In this document: positions 46,233 to 58,697 of the stretch, piece by piece | Layout of the letters: each line of letters begins with the position of its first letter | Numbering within the stretch: the stretch's first letter is position 1 | NCBI RefSeq assembly: GCF_000003815.2 | Contig: NC_049990.1 | Location: forward strand, 8,036,758-8,100,757 | Source: Branchiostoma floridae | Taxonomy: Eukaryota; Chordata; Leptocardii; Amphioxiformes; Branchiostomatidae | Direction: 5' to 3' | Length of the DNA: 64,000 bases | Notes under the pieces: model-generated | Database searches by the model: none | Seen by the model: the letters and a program-made list of their open reading frames with translations, nothing else | Told to the model about the DNA's origin: nothing | Program-made: the position numbers and the translations under genes

Positions 46233-48802
46233 CTATGTTTGAGCGAAGTCGTCGTCTTTTTTCTTCACATCACCTTTGACAAATATGACCCTTTTGAACA
46301 AGTACTTCATCATTAATGAAAACCAGTACACATTGAGACTGTCGATAACGAGCCTTGCAGAGGCTACCATGTGGACAAGGGGCCAGGTAATCTTTTGCAA
46401 AACACCATCTTTGTGCCACATGTACACGTAGTACCAGAAAGTAGGAATGGTTGCTACACGACATATGAAGAAGACTGCAGTCATCAGCAGGCCAGTGACG
46501 GTGTAGAGTCGGTTCGTCTTCTCGCCGAGAATGTTTAACAGAGACCTGCACAAAAGGAATAATCAATCAATCAATCAATTGACATTGGAACAGTATGAAA
46601 ATTGAACACACAGTGCTACCACAGTACCAGTGAACTACTCCCCCCCCCCCACCACACTGTGTATACACTCATCACATAAGGTTTAGAAATCCGATTTGAT
46701 CCACAGATTCAATCGTATATCCAATGTTACTTTTTCACTTGCGCCGTATCAAATTTCTTTGGAAATATTTATCAGTGCTCATTACAATGATACCATGTTT
46801 CTCATAATATATAGACCAAACAATATATACAAGTGTGTCAGAAATGCCACAAAATTCCCCTGCCAACAATGTTGGCGTCTGTCTTACATTTCGATAATGC
46901 GTAACAAGCACAAAAGCAAGCCGATCTAATTTTATCTTATTGCAAGGCGTGTACCTCAAGTGCACAAAAGGGCTGGACGCTTCAAACACCAGAAATGCCG
47001 CCCCGACCCATGGTGTGTCTGTCCAAAACTAAAAAGACCAAAAAAAAAGTCCTGTTACCATTCAAGATCACAAATCACATCAATCAAATGGTACATACAA
47101 GCCTTTAATTGACGTCACAGTAATCACAGACCATTCGTTAACTCCCTTGCGATGTGATACTAGTCTTACTAGTTATCTGATTTCCCAAAAATACATACAA
47201 TCGCAATAGGTCCACATGTTATTGCCACAGCATGGTGCAGAATTAAGACCCTGGTGGCGAGATGCCTGTGCCGGATCATCATCAACGCATCTGAAAAATA
47301 GTCAGCGGGGAATAATGCATAATCTTCAAATGGATTTATGGTAGAATATCAATCCTTATCAACACGAACTAAGCACCGAAACGGGTGGAAAGTATGTCTG
47401 GCAATCTAATTTCATGTTCTGTATTATATTTTGTGCACACTTCCACAAGCAGACATAGGTCTAAATGTAACGTTAGATTATTGAATCATGCCACTAACAT
47501 AAAAAATTATTTTGCCCACCTTATGATAATGAAAAACAGGCGTATGCACATTTTTTAAATCAAGTAAACAACGTCTAGGATTAAAAAGACAGTTCTTGAA
47601 ATGCTCTATTACTACACACGACAGAGTGGAATTAAACAGGAATGACAAATGATTTGACTTAGCTTATTTTCACACTTTTTGTTGGGATGTCATTGATGTC
47701 TCTCGATGAGAATAGGCTGTAAGAATACCCTTCTCCGCCAGGGGGCATATATTATTATCAGACTAATAAACAAGTTACGTCTTACCGGCTATGTTATAAG
47801 CCAGGTGGGCCGCTGATGCTTGACGTTGTAGTAGACAATCATAACTATGTAAAGAAAAGTATTAACTCATTAACTTTCAACAAGTGCGAATGAGAAAGAA
47901 TTCGTAAATCGATATTCTACTCCGTAAAAACTGTACATGTATGAAACCGTGAGACATTATCTGTAGTACATGTATATAATAAAATATACATATAATAGAT
48001 ATTGTAGGAATATAACGTTATCAAGAAAAATAATTACGATAGCTATTGCTGATATCTAGCACATCAGTAACGTTAGCCACGTTATTGATGACAAAGTCAA
48101 AATAGCTTACTTGTGGCGACTTGGATACAGTTCTGGGTCGAAGAAATACAGGTAGACACCTATACGCCTATGATTGCAGTGATGATTGCTGACGTGAATC
48201 TGAACATGTACAAAAAGCGGCTGTATGAATGAATTCAGAACATATCAGAGGATATAATTGTTCTGTTTATTGTTCATTGACTCCTTTAGTTGTTGACATA
48301 TCATTGCAACAACTAGTCTTCCAGGCGTAATACACATAATACTTGGACACATACAGTTTGTAAAGGAAAGACGTTAAGACAACGGGTATTTTCAGATACA
48401 CTTCCAACGACGGTGAGTATTTGTACTGTTCAACTTGAACATTATGCTCAGTAGCCTACTTCGCCAACTTCCGGAGAGGCGTCGTTTATTTTTTTTACCT
48501 TTTACCCCCTCTCCCGGCATAAAGAACCCATAGTAAGTCCTTTAATAGTGTTGAAAATCGCGCATAAGCCCTTCCCCAAAATATAAATGCCACCGCTTCT
48601 GAACTCTGCGAAGTAGGCTAGCAGATTTTAAAGAATACAGAATTTGTGAAAATATCACGTACGTGTTGTCGGCGAGCACTCCTTTCTTTGGGTCCAGCCG
48701 TCGGTAGTTCGGAGAGAGGAGGTTGAGAATTTTCGGTGCCGCGGCGTATACACCGAAGGTGAGCGTAAAACTGCTCAGAGCGGCGACAAATATCCAAAAC
48801 AT
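46233..48802 (-). CDS. TLCD4: TLC domain protein (TLCD4/TMEM56-like), frame broken by an 8-bp duplication
   Basis: Multi-pass membrane protein of the TLC (TRAM/LAG1/CLN8) family, thought to act in membrane lipid composition; a specific role is not asserted. Minus-strand exons: 48802-48663, 48199-48111, 47844-47786, 47290-47199, 47028-46955, 46545-46233. Recognisable blocks: IGVYLYFFDPELYPSRH (exon 2), AAHLAYNIAG (3), VLILHHAVAITCG with the family's paired His (4), FEASSPFVHLR (5), GLLMTAVFFICRVATIP and SLNVYWFSLMMKYLFKR (6). Exon 2 is 89 nt; removing 8 nt gives 81 and restores phase on both sides. The extra bases are a tandem duplication at 48156-48171. Without it the protein would be about 252 residues, near the family's usual length. 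The gene is a recent pseudogene, a null allele or an assembly error. TLCD4 is the best family guess; the orthology is not certain. Confidence 0.75.
46560..46579. repeat. (AATC)n microsatellite
   Basis: Five tetranucleotide repeats just upstream of the last exon of the TLC gene. A run of C's lies near 46,640. Confidence 0.85.
48156..48171 (-). other. TLCD4: 8-bp tandem duplication breaking TLC gene exon 2
   Basis: Minus strand reads ATAGGCGT then ATAGGTGT, two copies differing at one base. The frame before it (SAIITAIIGV) meets TAG within the duplication. The frame after it (VYLYFFDPELYPSRH) is the conserved one. No alternative acceptor or donor that I could find restores phase. Confidence 0.8.
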
Positions 48803-49927
48803 GTCGTCCCTCGTCGTTCTTGAAGCGGGTATTTTGATAAATAAAAGAGCTGAACTACCGCCAGTTAGTTAAATGTGTTTTTTTACAGTATCAAGGAGTA
48901 CCTTAATACATGTACTATACTTGAGAGGCAGGTAAATGAGTACCATGTACCACTTTTATGAAATTCTGTTGCTGTGGAAAATAACACCTGATAACGCTAT
49001 GTTCTCAACGACTAAGTATTGCATTGTGTTAAAACAAAGCATACGGTTAGCATCATGATACATGTATCTAGCTAGAAAAGTCACTGCTCAGAATGGACAA
49101 ATAAAGCCTCTCTCTCTCTCTCTCTCAAAGCCTTTGGGGGTATAATAATGTCAAAGGTCGTTGCTATGGAAAGGCAAATCTACCAAGTCACAGTAGATAA
49201 GTTTAACCCTATTCATCATGAATATTAAAAGCTGCGACGGGAAAACAATCATCAAACTTTACTTGCCCGGCATCATAACCATGTCTTTTTTTTACTTGAA
49301 TGTTTCATGCGCAATATATAAACACAACGAGGCGACGTTATCCCTGTTTGGTCAATATTTTCAAGTCTTGTGAAAGGTTACGCGACGAGTCTGAAAAGCA
49401 GAGAAACTATTTCCATAATGTAAATTAGGCAAAAGTACAAACAAGAATATCTGAACAGTCAATGATCCACTGTTTTAAGTCGGGAACTTGACGGTTAGTT
49501 AAAGCGCGGATGATGCGCATCTTTAGCATCAAATCAATGTCCACAAATATGTACAAGTTTTTTATTGCGAGGATATCATCTGATAAATGTGTAATTACAT
49601 ACTTTGAATGAACCATTCATAAAGGCATAATATCTCAAAATGATATGCAATTTACTTCTCAACTCCATTGATACCAGTTTTGATACCAGTTTTATATTGC
49701 AGTTTTATGGCCCTCATCATCATCATATCTATTGTGAGATAAACAAAAATGTCATAACACAACTTATCCTTGATCACCTGGAGCGTGTGAGTTAAGTGTT
49801 GACGTCTTGGATTATGGAATTTCCACGGAAAACAGGGCTGAGAAAAGTACGGTTATTGACCCATTGATGTACCCCTTGTAGTTTGTCTACAAAAGCAAAC
49901 TGCACATATAGGCTCTAAATCACTCAG

Positions 49928-50052
49928 AAGTTAGGCTCCGGCTGTTTTCAAGACTTCAGGCGGACTTCAAGAAACATAACAAAAATAGAAAGCCCGATAA
50001 AAACGACTAACAAAAACGTTTAAAAAAACAGCCTGAGCCTAACCTCTGCTTG
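49928..50052. repeat. Fold-back repeat
   Basis: 'gttaggctccggctgtttt' near 49,931 is the approximate reverse complement of 'aaacagcctgagcctaac' near 50,026. The edge motif 'cctctgcttggagagt' reappears reverse-complemented at about 59,545-59,560, beside a related 'ctaggttctggct', so this belongs to a dispersed family. Confidence 0.6.
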
Positions 50053-50262
50053 GAGAGTTCTATATATCGTTGAAAAGCGGCGAAACTAAAAACAATGTTC
50101 ATGTCTATGATGCCTCTATAATTAACCACGTACGGACCTACACTACTTACTGTCTGTCCCAACAGTTGTACGCTGCCCAGAAATCGTTCATAGCACTTTC
50201 AGAACACGAGATATCGAAAACGGAAGTTCAGCTGCAGTACTGGAGAGAGCCGCTAGGAGGTC

Positions 50263-50340
50263 ATTATCGTGCTAGACCCCTACCCACCTATACCAAATAT
50301 ATCATGAGGATCCATCCACAACTTCTGGAGTTGTGCAGCC
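50263..50340 (-). repeat. Dispersed repeat family, copy 3 (inverted)
   Basis: Reverse complement reads 'aactccagaagttgtggatg' then 'gatcctcatgatatatttgg', matching copies at 19,925 and 24,085. Confidence 0.55.
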
Positions 50341-50499
50341 AACAAACACGCACACAGGTTAGCAAGCAAACGGCAACGAAATTACAACCTTCTTGACGAA
50401 GGTAACAACATAACGTTACAGATACAATATCCTCCCTTTCTATGAGGTGATGATGGTATAGTCCAGGGGTGAAGTTGGGGTCATACGCAATGGTTGCTG

Positions 50500-50717
50500 G
50501 GAATATATGGGCCCTAAATTTTCCGTGACGTAGGCGGACGAAGAAGAAAGGTCGCCATTTTTTGCGGACGCAAGGAATTTTTGGGAGCAGTTTTTCATCG
50601 AAAACTCTGCAAATACGACCATATCATTCGATCGGACTACCACATCTTGTTATCTAAACGCAAAGCGTAATATTCTGAGGAATCACCACGGGAAGATTTG
50701 AGGAAAAAGTCGCGAAA
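50500..50717 (+). promoter_or_regulatory. ARGLU1: Probable ARGLU1 promoter and 5' UTR
   Basis: G/C- and CpG-richer than its flanks. Contains TGACGTA (50526-50532), a CRE-like site, and 'gtcgccatttt' near 50,551, a YY1-like site. Both are common in housekeeping promoters. No transcription start can be fixed. Confidence 0.4.
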
Positions 50718-53700
50718 ATGCCGCGTTCGCGGAGCCGTAGCGGGTCCCCCGGCTCCAAGCACAAGAAGCACTCCAAACACAAGAGGCGAAGCCGTGACCG
50801 CTCCCGATCTAAGGACAGAAAACACAGGTCCCGATCGCGGGAGAGGCGTGAACGGGAGAGGGACTCACACCGGGGGAGCAAGCGACCGTCTCGGGTCCGT
50901 TCCAGATCGCCTGTTCCCCGGCGATCCAGGAGTTCCAGCCCGGACGAGAGGGTGGACATCTTCGGTCGGATCATCAAGCGACGGACGCCATCCGAGGAAC
51001 GCAGAAGAAAGGAGGAGGAAGAGAGACTGGCCGAGTTAGAACGGCAGAGAAAAATGTAACCATCTCTCTTCTGTGATAACTGATATTTATTCATATAGCT
51101 TACTGTATTGATAAGCTGTCACAAAGCAGTGTTTTTATGTACACGTTATGTTCGATTTTGTTTGGAAAGCAAAACTCTGGTTGTTGTTTTGTGATTTGTG
51201 TTATGGCTCTCTAACTCAAGTCTAAGACTACATATCAGCGCAGTCTGTTCTTCCAACTTGTCTTGAACCATGCAAGTATAAATTCCTGTACATAATTTTC
51301 ACAGATGTTGCAGAAAAACTATGCGAAACGCTTGCACAAAATCTGTAATTGTTTCACAGATCGAATGCTGATACCACAAATTATAATCGGATCTTGTTGC
51401 TAACGGGAGGTGCCCCAACACGGTACGCTTTTTCTTGCGCTCAAACTCATGGCGCTCCATCGCTAGTTGCCTGAGAGTGGTCAAATTTTGATGACTGAAT
51501 TTTTTACACATAGATTTGAACAATATACTTGAATAAGAAATACATTCATGTGGTTCATGAACCTTTCGCGCAGCGAGTTACAAGCAGCAAACACTGTGAG
51601 ACATTTTCGTGTATGTAACCTTCCAATTTTGTGCTACGCTGGACAGTGTGCTTAACTCGGTACGCTTTTTTTACATTCTGATCTCTTCAAAAGTAAGTGG
51701 TAAATTTAAGTACACAGAAAAAAATTAATAGTATGATATTTTAGCTTTCTTTTGACAGTAAAATCGTGACTGTATGTACTTCTTGTCTCACATGAGGAAG
51801 GCTGTACCTAGAACAATCCAGCTGATGTTTTACGGGCAATGGGCTGAATGCACTGATTGTGAATGCCCGACTAAAAGAACCATTACGAAAAAAAGACACC
51901 GCCAACATCAACAAAACTCTGTCTGATTATATGAAAGTATCATCTACATCTCTCTGTCAAGTCATACTTTCATAGACAGCACAAATCATTTGTTACAGTC
52001 AAATAAATCTTTGGAGCGTTCTCTAGTCTGCCACCTTCACGGCCGCACTCCATTGGCCGCACTCCCAATGGTGGCAATGTTTATGTCGCTTCCTTTTGGT
52101 TGCTTTTCTACTCAACAAACATTTGAAGACCCATATTCATATGGAGCTTTATTTATGTGTATCATGGCAGTTGTGTGACTGCTTGGAAGAGTTCGTATAG
52201 TTAGCGACACGATCCGCCAATACGCAGAGGCCGGTGACCGCAGTGATTCAGCACTGTCAACATTACTGTTAGAATTCTGTTTTTAAAAAAAACATGAAGT
52301 AAATATGTTAAAGTATACTTGGAATGCAAATTAAAGCTGTGTGCATGGACTTGGTTTATTTGCCTTTGTAAGCAGCATAGTCAGTGGCAACAAACACGGT
52401 GTACTTATGGATAATAAGATCAGCAAAAAATCCGTACCGTCTTACGACGGGAACCGTCTTAGGGCGGCCCCCGTTATAAATAACTGAACCGTCCCAGTAT
52501 CTTCTGCATCAGGTTAATATTGATTTTTTTTGTTGCCCTGACAAAAATGAGTTATTAGTCAAATTATGTGAACTGCAGCACCAAGATTATCTCCAGCAAA
52601 ACACTCCCAAGACATATGGGGACATATGGGGGCCCCAGAGGGGCAACCTTCTAGTGCTACATAGCCGGGATCAAAGTACAAGTGTTATCAGATCAGTTAC
52701 TGTAGTTAAATGTTGTCTGTGAAGAAAAAAATCCTAAACTGTCTTTTGTAATGTGCCAAGGTCACAGACAACACTCCACTAAAAAATGTAAAGCAACTGA
52801 TTTGAAACTTTAAACCAAAAGAAAATACTTGAAACAGCTTGTGGCATAAGCTGTTTCAAGTATTTTCTTTTGGTCTAGAGTTTCACATTGTTTGAACATC
52901 GCAGTAATTTGAGTTAAGTACTTCTGCAATGGGCAAGGTATGATAAAGTTGTTAACACCCGATTTGCACAGTATGCATCAATATGTCTGAATGTTATCAA
53001 TATTGAAAGTAACAACTGAAAAAAAAAGGCTGGTGAGGAATGGCAGTTTACGAAAAATGCCCCCAGTGATGTTTTTGTTGTTTTACTCTTTTTCAAGTTT
53101 AAATATTTTCTTTTGTTCCATTTCAGACGGCAACAAGAAATTGAGGCCAGGCTCGTTGAGGAAGAAGTTGCCAAGAGAGTGGAGGAAATGGTTGCAAAAC
53201 GCGTAGAAGAGGAGCTGGAAAAACGGAAAGACGAGATCGAACGGGAGGTGCTCCGACGCGTTGAAGAAGCGAAAAAAATCATGGAACAGCAGATGCTCGA
53301 AGAGATGGAACGTCAAAGGAATGCCGAGGTGGAAGCGCAGAGACTGAAAGAGGTACTGGAAAGTTTTGGTGTGTTTGTCCCCCTATTGTCCACCATGACA
53401 AATCTTTACCAATTTTGTTTTGCTGGTCATGCTTCCTTTCTTGTTTATTCTGATCTCCCCATCCCTGGCCAGATGGTATGAGAGACACTAGATTGGTGTG
53501 ATAGATTGCTGTTGTCTATATTTCCAGAATACCATAATCATAGCATGTAGTCTACGTAAAAGAAAACATCTTCATGCATGAAGTGCAAGTAATGCTATCC
53601 AATGGACAACATATGAGAAATGAATGATTATTTTTACCGGGGAAAATGTACGTAAGGGGTACTTTCTTTATTTCTCAGTTGCAGTAAAGTTTAATTGATG

Positions 53701-56700
53701 TGTAAAAGTGTAAGATGTGTGAGTTTGTAGCATCACTTGCCTCCCCCTCTCCTTCTTTGTCTTCTCTTTAATGCTGTCTCCTAAGAAAGATTTGTCATGG
53801 TGGAAAACTGAGAATCTCCTGACCACAGCAAAATGGGAAATACTAGTAATACGGAATGCAATAGATCTCCCTTAGTAAAAACGAATAGACTATTGCAACT
53901 TTTTTTAAGTGGGCTCAAAGTGAACCTGTTGGGACTCCCTTAATTCAACCAAAAAACTCAGTCCTGTCTACAATAATGAAACTGTCACATGTTAAGATAA
54001 AGACGGAATGCTAGCAGTAGTTGCTAGCTGAAGTCTTTGCATTGCTATCTATACATACATGTACCCACAGTATGTCATATAAAGTGCTGTGGGCAGGCAG
54101 AGAAAATCTGCAAAAAAATCCACGAAAAAGAAAGGCAAGAATAAAAGAAAATACTTGTCATGTAACCATACAATCCTCTCTCCAAGTTCTTTCTAGGTGC
54201 AGCTATATATTCCTGTATAGCATGCATCTTGACAGGCAGATATCCCTGCAGATAGCGGCAAGTTTTTTTCTTGTTCTCATTTCCCAAGCTTAGAATTTTC
54301 TGAGCTCAGGTCGTTGAGGACTTACAACCGACCTCGGACTGACAGAACTGTCCTCAAATCTTGTGAGAGAAAAAAAAGGACATTTGAACTGTAAGAACAA
54401 AAAGATGGGACCAAGCATAGAGTAATGTATCATAACTAAACAAAGCAACCTGAAGAATTTGCAGGCACATCAGCGAAGAAAGACGGTGGGGTGCAAGAAA
54501 GGTATTTATGTATTGGTTAAGTACCTGTGCACTTTTCAAAGAGTGTTTGTTCTGTGTGAGTGCCAGAGAAGCTAGGCCAGCCTGTAATGTGTTCTGATAT
54601 GTATATGTAGGGAGTGTTTGCTGTGTTGAATGGAGGCTGAAAGTGGTGCTGTTAGAATGGGTGGCATGATCGAGGAATTGGGGATGGATGTTTGGTTTCT
54701 TATACGCTCGTTTTCATCAAGGCACTCAGGGTTTCCCGAAAATGTTGAACAGCTGGCCAAACAGGACAGCATCAAAAGGTGCACTGGAGATTGTAGGAAG
54801 CAGTCTTTTCAGTTACTGCATTGAGTTATTGATTGTGAAAAACAATGTGGCTCAGTGTTACCAGTGTTAGGAAAATATTCATCAACATAGGTAGAAACAC
54901 TGAGTTGTTTTTGAGAAAATGAGCTGTCCCTTTTCTAGCAGAGTTGATTCAGTATGTTTCCTGTTATAGCTGCCCTTTCTGGTAGGCTGGTTCAATCCAG
55001 CCCCATTTCGTCTAGAAATGAGCTCAACACCAACCCATCCTCGCTACAGGCCGAGCATAAAGGGCCTGCAAGCTTGGATCAGGTGCCAGGCTACCACACG
55101 TTATGTCAATGACTTAGGTTGTTGATACTGTATTCTAAGATTTTCCATGCAATGCCCCATATATGTACATGCATACATTGACTTTTCAGGATCATTTGTT
55201 TGTGTTGTTTGATGTCCATGTTGGGGTAGTTAGAAATGGTGGTCTGGGTATCTCTTTGATTTGGTGCCAACCCTTGTCTTTTCTTCCTTGTTTTAGGAGG
55301 AAGAGAGCAAAAAACGTGCGGAACTTGAACGTATCATGATTGAGAACAACCGAAAAATTGAAGAAGCCCAACAGAAACTGGTAGGTGTATTTCTATGGTG
55401 CCAAAGGGGGGAGGGGGGCAGCAGTCCTTCAGACAGTGATGGGTTAGGGGAGGCACTAAGGTGATCAGGTTCCTAGCAGTTTTACCTTGGGGTAGGATAG
55501 TTTGATTTGCGTGTGTTGTCTAACATGTTCTCCTTTCAGCTTTCAGCCACACAAATCTAAACTTAAAGATGAGGCACCCTCTGTGCAGCGTAGCTAGACA
55601 GTTGCGACACCACCGTATAACATGAACTGTATTTGCTCTCTTTTCTTCGTGCAGATTCCCACTAAATTTGCCAACTTTTGTTTTCACCTTTGGAAGAGTG
55701 CAGGTTTACTGAGAAGTAGCGTTGTGAAAAGGGCAGGCCAGCACACTGGGTTTGTCATTCTATATTGTTAGTTGTGACATCTGCGTGGTATGATTGCAAA
55801 TGGTTTACGACAACAAGCCAAGGCAAGGCAACCACAAAATAGCCACTTTTCCCATTGATACTGGAACTCTGTCACATGCAAGAACCCAACCCAAGACACT
55901 GTTTAAGTTAAATATGTACTCTAAACCTACACCTGCATATAAATCAGAGACTTGCATAGGTTGGAAAAGAAACTCTGATGCCCTGTAAAAAAACCTGCCT
56001 CGCTGAAATTTGTGGCGTGCACGAAGTCTTGAGATAGTTTGGCGAATGATGCAAAGCAGCACCGAACAGCAGGTAGGAGGTTGCGCTGGGTAAGTATTGG
56101 ACGTGACGCTTGAAGGGGGGTTAAGAGAACTCTGCAAAGCATGCAAAGAAGTTTCCTGTAGGCCAGATTTTGGCCTTCCAAGGTTTAACCTGAAGACATG
56201 GTTTGACTGCATCATTCATATGGCAACAAGATGACCTATTCTGGAAGGGTAATATTTCAGTGAATACACCTATATCATTTCAATGGTTGTGACAGAAGAG
56301 TGACAAAAGCTATCGTCAACAGGGTTCTAGGAACTATAAGCAAGGCTGTGAACATAAGAATACATAGTGTGTTGACTTTACATAGTGTGTTGCCTTTTGT
56401 ATATGTCCATCCCGCAGAGATAGCTGATAGAAGTACAAATTGATCTTTGCAGTCATACAGTGACACAGGATTATTTTTGAGTGTTTTGTAGACTAGCTCT
56501 GTATTTGTTCTCTATGTTGACATACTTGCAGAACGTTTGTTACTGAGGAGAATGGAAGGGATGATGTCCCCGCTAACATGAACCTTTTCCCCTGTCCACT
56601 GTAGGCTGAGGAACGGCTAAAAATGATCGAGGAGCAGCGTAAGATCCACGAGGAGAAGCTTGCATACGAGCGCGAGAAAATGAAGCAAGTAAAGGAGGAA

Positions 56701-56769
56701 CAGAATGTAGTTCTGAATAAGAAGAACAGTCGGCCCAAGCTGTCCTTCTCTCTGAAGCCAACCTCCTGA
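50718..56769 (+). CDS. ARGLU1: Arginine and glutamate-rich protein 1 (4 exons, 270 aa)
   Basis: Nuclear factor known to affect pre-mRNA splicing and Mediator/nuclear-receptor-dependent transcription. Exons 50718-51055, 53127-53352, 55297-55380, 56605-56769; GT-AG, in phase, 271 codons with stop, close to the vertebrate 273 residues. Exon 1 encodes an N-terminal Arg/Ser/Lys-rich half ([35 protein letters not shown]) and ends in the conserved [13 protein letters not shown]. Exons 2-4 encode a charged helical half ([29 protein letters not shown]) and the terminal signature [10 protein letters not shown]. The start is the first Met before the RS region. Vertebrate ARGLU1 is autoregulated through retention and alternative exons in its second intron; the same-position intron here (53353-55296, 1.94 kb) could be checked for this. 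Intron 1 carries a mobile element. Confidence 0.96.
51403..52474. mobile_element. ~1.07 kb TA-flanked non-autonomous element, copy 2
   Basis: Same termini as 34,047-35,096, after TA at 51401-51402 and before TA at 52475-52476, and the same orientation. Near-identical over its length with small indels (for example an extra ~15 bp near 52,138-52,152 and a change near 52,050-52,065). Located in ARGLU1 intron 1. Confidence 0.82.
52804..52884. repeat. Hairpin with about 37-bp arms in ARGLU1 intron 1
   Basis: 52804-52840 ('...ccaaaagaaaatacttgaaa...') pairs almost perfectly with 52848-52884 around a 7-nt loop (gtggcat). Transcribed with the intron it would form a long RNA hairpin. No miRNA identity is claimed. 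Confidence 0.75.
53353..55296 (+). other. ARGLU1: ARGLU1 intron 2
   Basis: The frame stays open for 43 codons past the exon 2 donor, to a stop at 53479-53481, so intron retention would add a short unrelated tail. I see no exon-like conserved frame by eye. The stretch near 54,985-55,095 ('caatccagccccatttcgtc') resembles interspersed-repeat sequence, but I cannot assign it. Confidence 0.5.
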
Positions 56770-57588
56770 TCGGTTCACTGCACCTTTGCCTTAATGTCAG
56801 AGACTGGAGGGGAGGGGATGTATGGTTGGGTGGGGTTGGGAGGGAGGGAGAGGGATGTCGAGATGGAGAAGGTAGGTGTTCCGTAAAAATCGTTCTCACT
56901 GTGATTCACCCAAAGATAAACCCGAAAATGTAGCTGACCGTCGGTAGATATGGTACAACTCGTTGGGAAGACTTGACGTAATATTACTTGGCGTGATACT
57001 TAAATGGCTCTGAATGTTTTCCCGAACGTTTACTACACGTGACATGAGAATGTGGGCGTGACATTTTCCGTACCTCTGCAACGTAAGCCAATCAATGTAC
57101 TCCTGTTACAATGAAAAGGTTGGGATGGGGTTTGTCAGGAACTTGTTTTTTGTAATATCAAAATGGACGGCTTTTCATGTCATCTAACGTGTGGTGGTTG
57201 AATAATTTGAATGAAAGCAAGAAGATTTCCTGACTAGCCCTGCCTCAGTTTTTGAAGAAATCAATTCTTAATTTTACGTAAATATTTCAGTTTGACATTA
57301 CATTGAGAGGGTATGATTAGCCATTCCACCTCCTGATGCTTTGTTCATCTAATGCTAATTTTGATAGTTTTATTTCCGGTCCACATAGAAATAGGAATTT
57401 TAGGGTTTTTATTCCATGGCATTGTGGAAATAAGACTAAAATGATCTCTTGGAGAAATGACTGTATTGTGTGTAGTGATACAGAGTGGCTTGAAATGAAC
57501 ATTCAACATTGTCATTCATTTGTAGGAAAATTAGTGGGGGTAAAATTGTCAAAATTAGTGCTAGATCAGCAAACATAAGGGTCATGTG

Positions 57589-57594
57589 AATAAA
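57589..57594 (+). promoter_or_regulatory. ARGLU1: Polyadenylation signal AATAAA for ARGLU1
   Basis: Canonical hexamer about 820 nt after the stop, giving a 3' UTR of typical size. Confidence 0.5.
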
Positions 57595-58129
57595 GGATGT
57601 TAACCGGAAGAATGGCTGGAGTTATGTTTGTTGTTTTTTACTTAGACAAAGGTATGGAGGAGGCATGATTTCCAAACTTCACATGGAGTAGTGAAGATAA
57701 TGTAATTAAGCTAAGTATCAGATGTGGATCTCAGTTAACAATTTTGGGTTTGTGAATTGTCCGAATGGACCCAGGTGTTGAGAATAGGACTATCCCACAG
57801 CCCTGTCCCTGTTTAAGAAATGAAGAATTAAGAAAAAAATTCAAAATGTTCTCAAGCATACTGCCTCTCATTGGTTGAACCCCAAATTGCTACACTACCA
57901 TTGGTTGAAATGGAAATTGTGATGGGCAGTCTACAGACAGCTGAAAGATTGCCAACCTCTGTATGAACCTGTTGGGGCAAGCCTCCAGAGCAGGACCTAC
58001 CCAAGAAGTTTATCAAGCTGGTTACATCAGAGCCAGACCTAACATGGATGTGCCTTAGAGGAAGGTTAGAGAACCAAGTCTACAACACACTTGAAGAGCA
58101 GGGGGTCGCAAGAACTGGATGGCAGTTCT

Positions 58130-58273
58130 AGCCTCTGTTGCAGGCTTTCTGGGGCCTTTTTTTTGGCTCATAATACACTTTTGCTGGAAATCAGCAACCC
58201 AGTACAAGAAGAACTGGCCAGCAAAAGTGTATTATGAGCCAAAAAAGGCCCCAGAGAGCCTGCTACAGAGGCT
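58130..58273. repeat. Fold-back element with about 57-bp arms
   Basis: Left arm 58130-58187 ('agcctctgttgcaggctttc...') and right arm about 58216-58273 are reverse complements with few mismatches. The 28-bp centre is unique. Non-coding. Confidence 0.85.
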
Positions 58274-58697
58274 AAGCAGGTCAATGTAGAAACAACTTTG
58301 ATTGTCAAGATTGAATAGACATTCAAGCTCAGTGAAGTACAGTACCTAACCCATGTACCATACAGGAATGCTTTATTCATCACTGAGTATCACATACATG
58401 AAACATTAAAAGTCAAAGCTGAGAATATTACTAAGCAGCATGGGTTTGGGCAATTAGCCCTCTAAGTCTTCCTTCATATTAAGCAGTAGGACTTCATGGC
58501 CTAAAGATGTTTCATTGACAAGTATACACTTAAAGGAGAAACAAATTCCTCTGCAAAATAACATTTTGCATGTGCTGCACAATAAAGCACATTTTGACCA
58601 TGAAGTCATATCTATCGCACGGAACTGTCCGACCAAATTTGTATGCTGCATATGGCGTCCTTCTATCTAAAGATACAGCAATATACCAAAGTTCACA

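Larger units (their letters stand above)
48803..50717. other. Divergent intergenic region between the TLC gene and ARGLU1
   Basis: The two genes are transcribed away from each other. Contents: a (TC)n run at about 49,108-49,126, a fold-back at 49,928-50,052, a dispersed-repeat copy at 50,263-50,340 and the G/C-rich ARGLU1 upstream region from about 50,500. A 108-codon plus-strand frame at 50,070-50,396 spans repeat sequence and resembles nothing known. Confidence 0.6.

Noticed and set aside
50654..51094. 146-codon minus-strand Arg/Ser/Leu-rich frame
   Set aside because: Antisense of the Arg/Ser-coding exon 1 of ARGLU1, whose codon bias leaves the opposite strand open.
54021..54870. Extra exons or a nested gene in ARGLU1 intron 2
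   Set aside because: Several 60-90 codon frames occur but none has plausible splice sites in phase or a recognisable protein.
56573..56899. 108-codon minus-strand frame
   Set aside because: Antisense of the last ARGLU1 exon and its 3' UTR.
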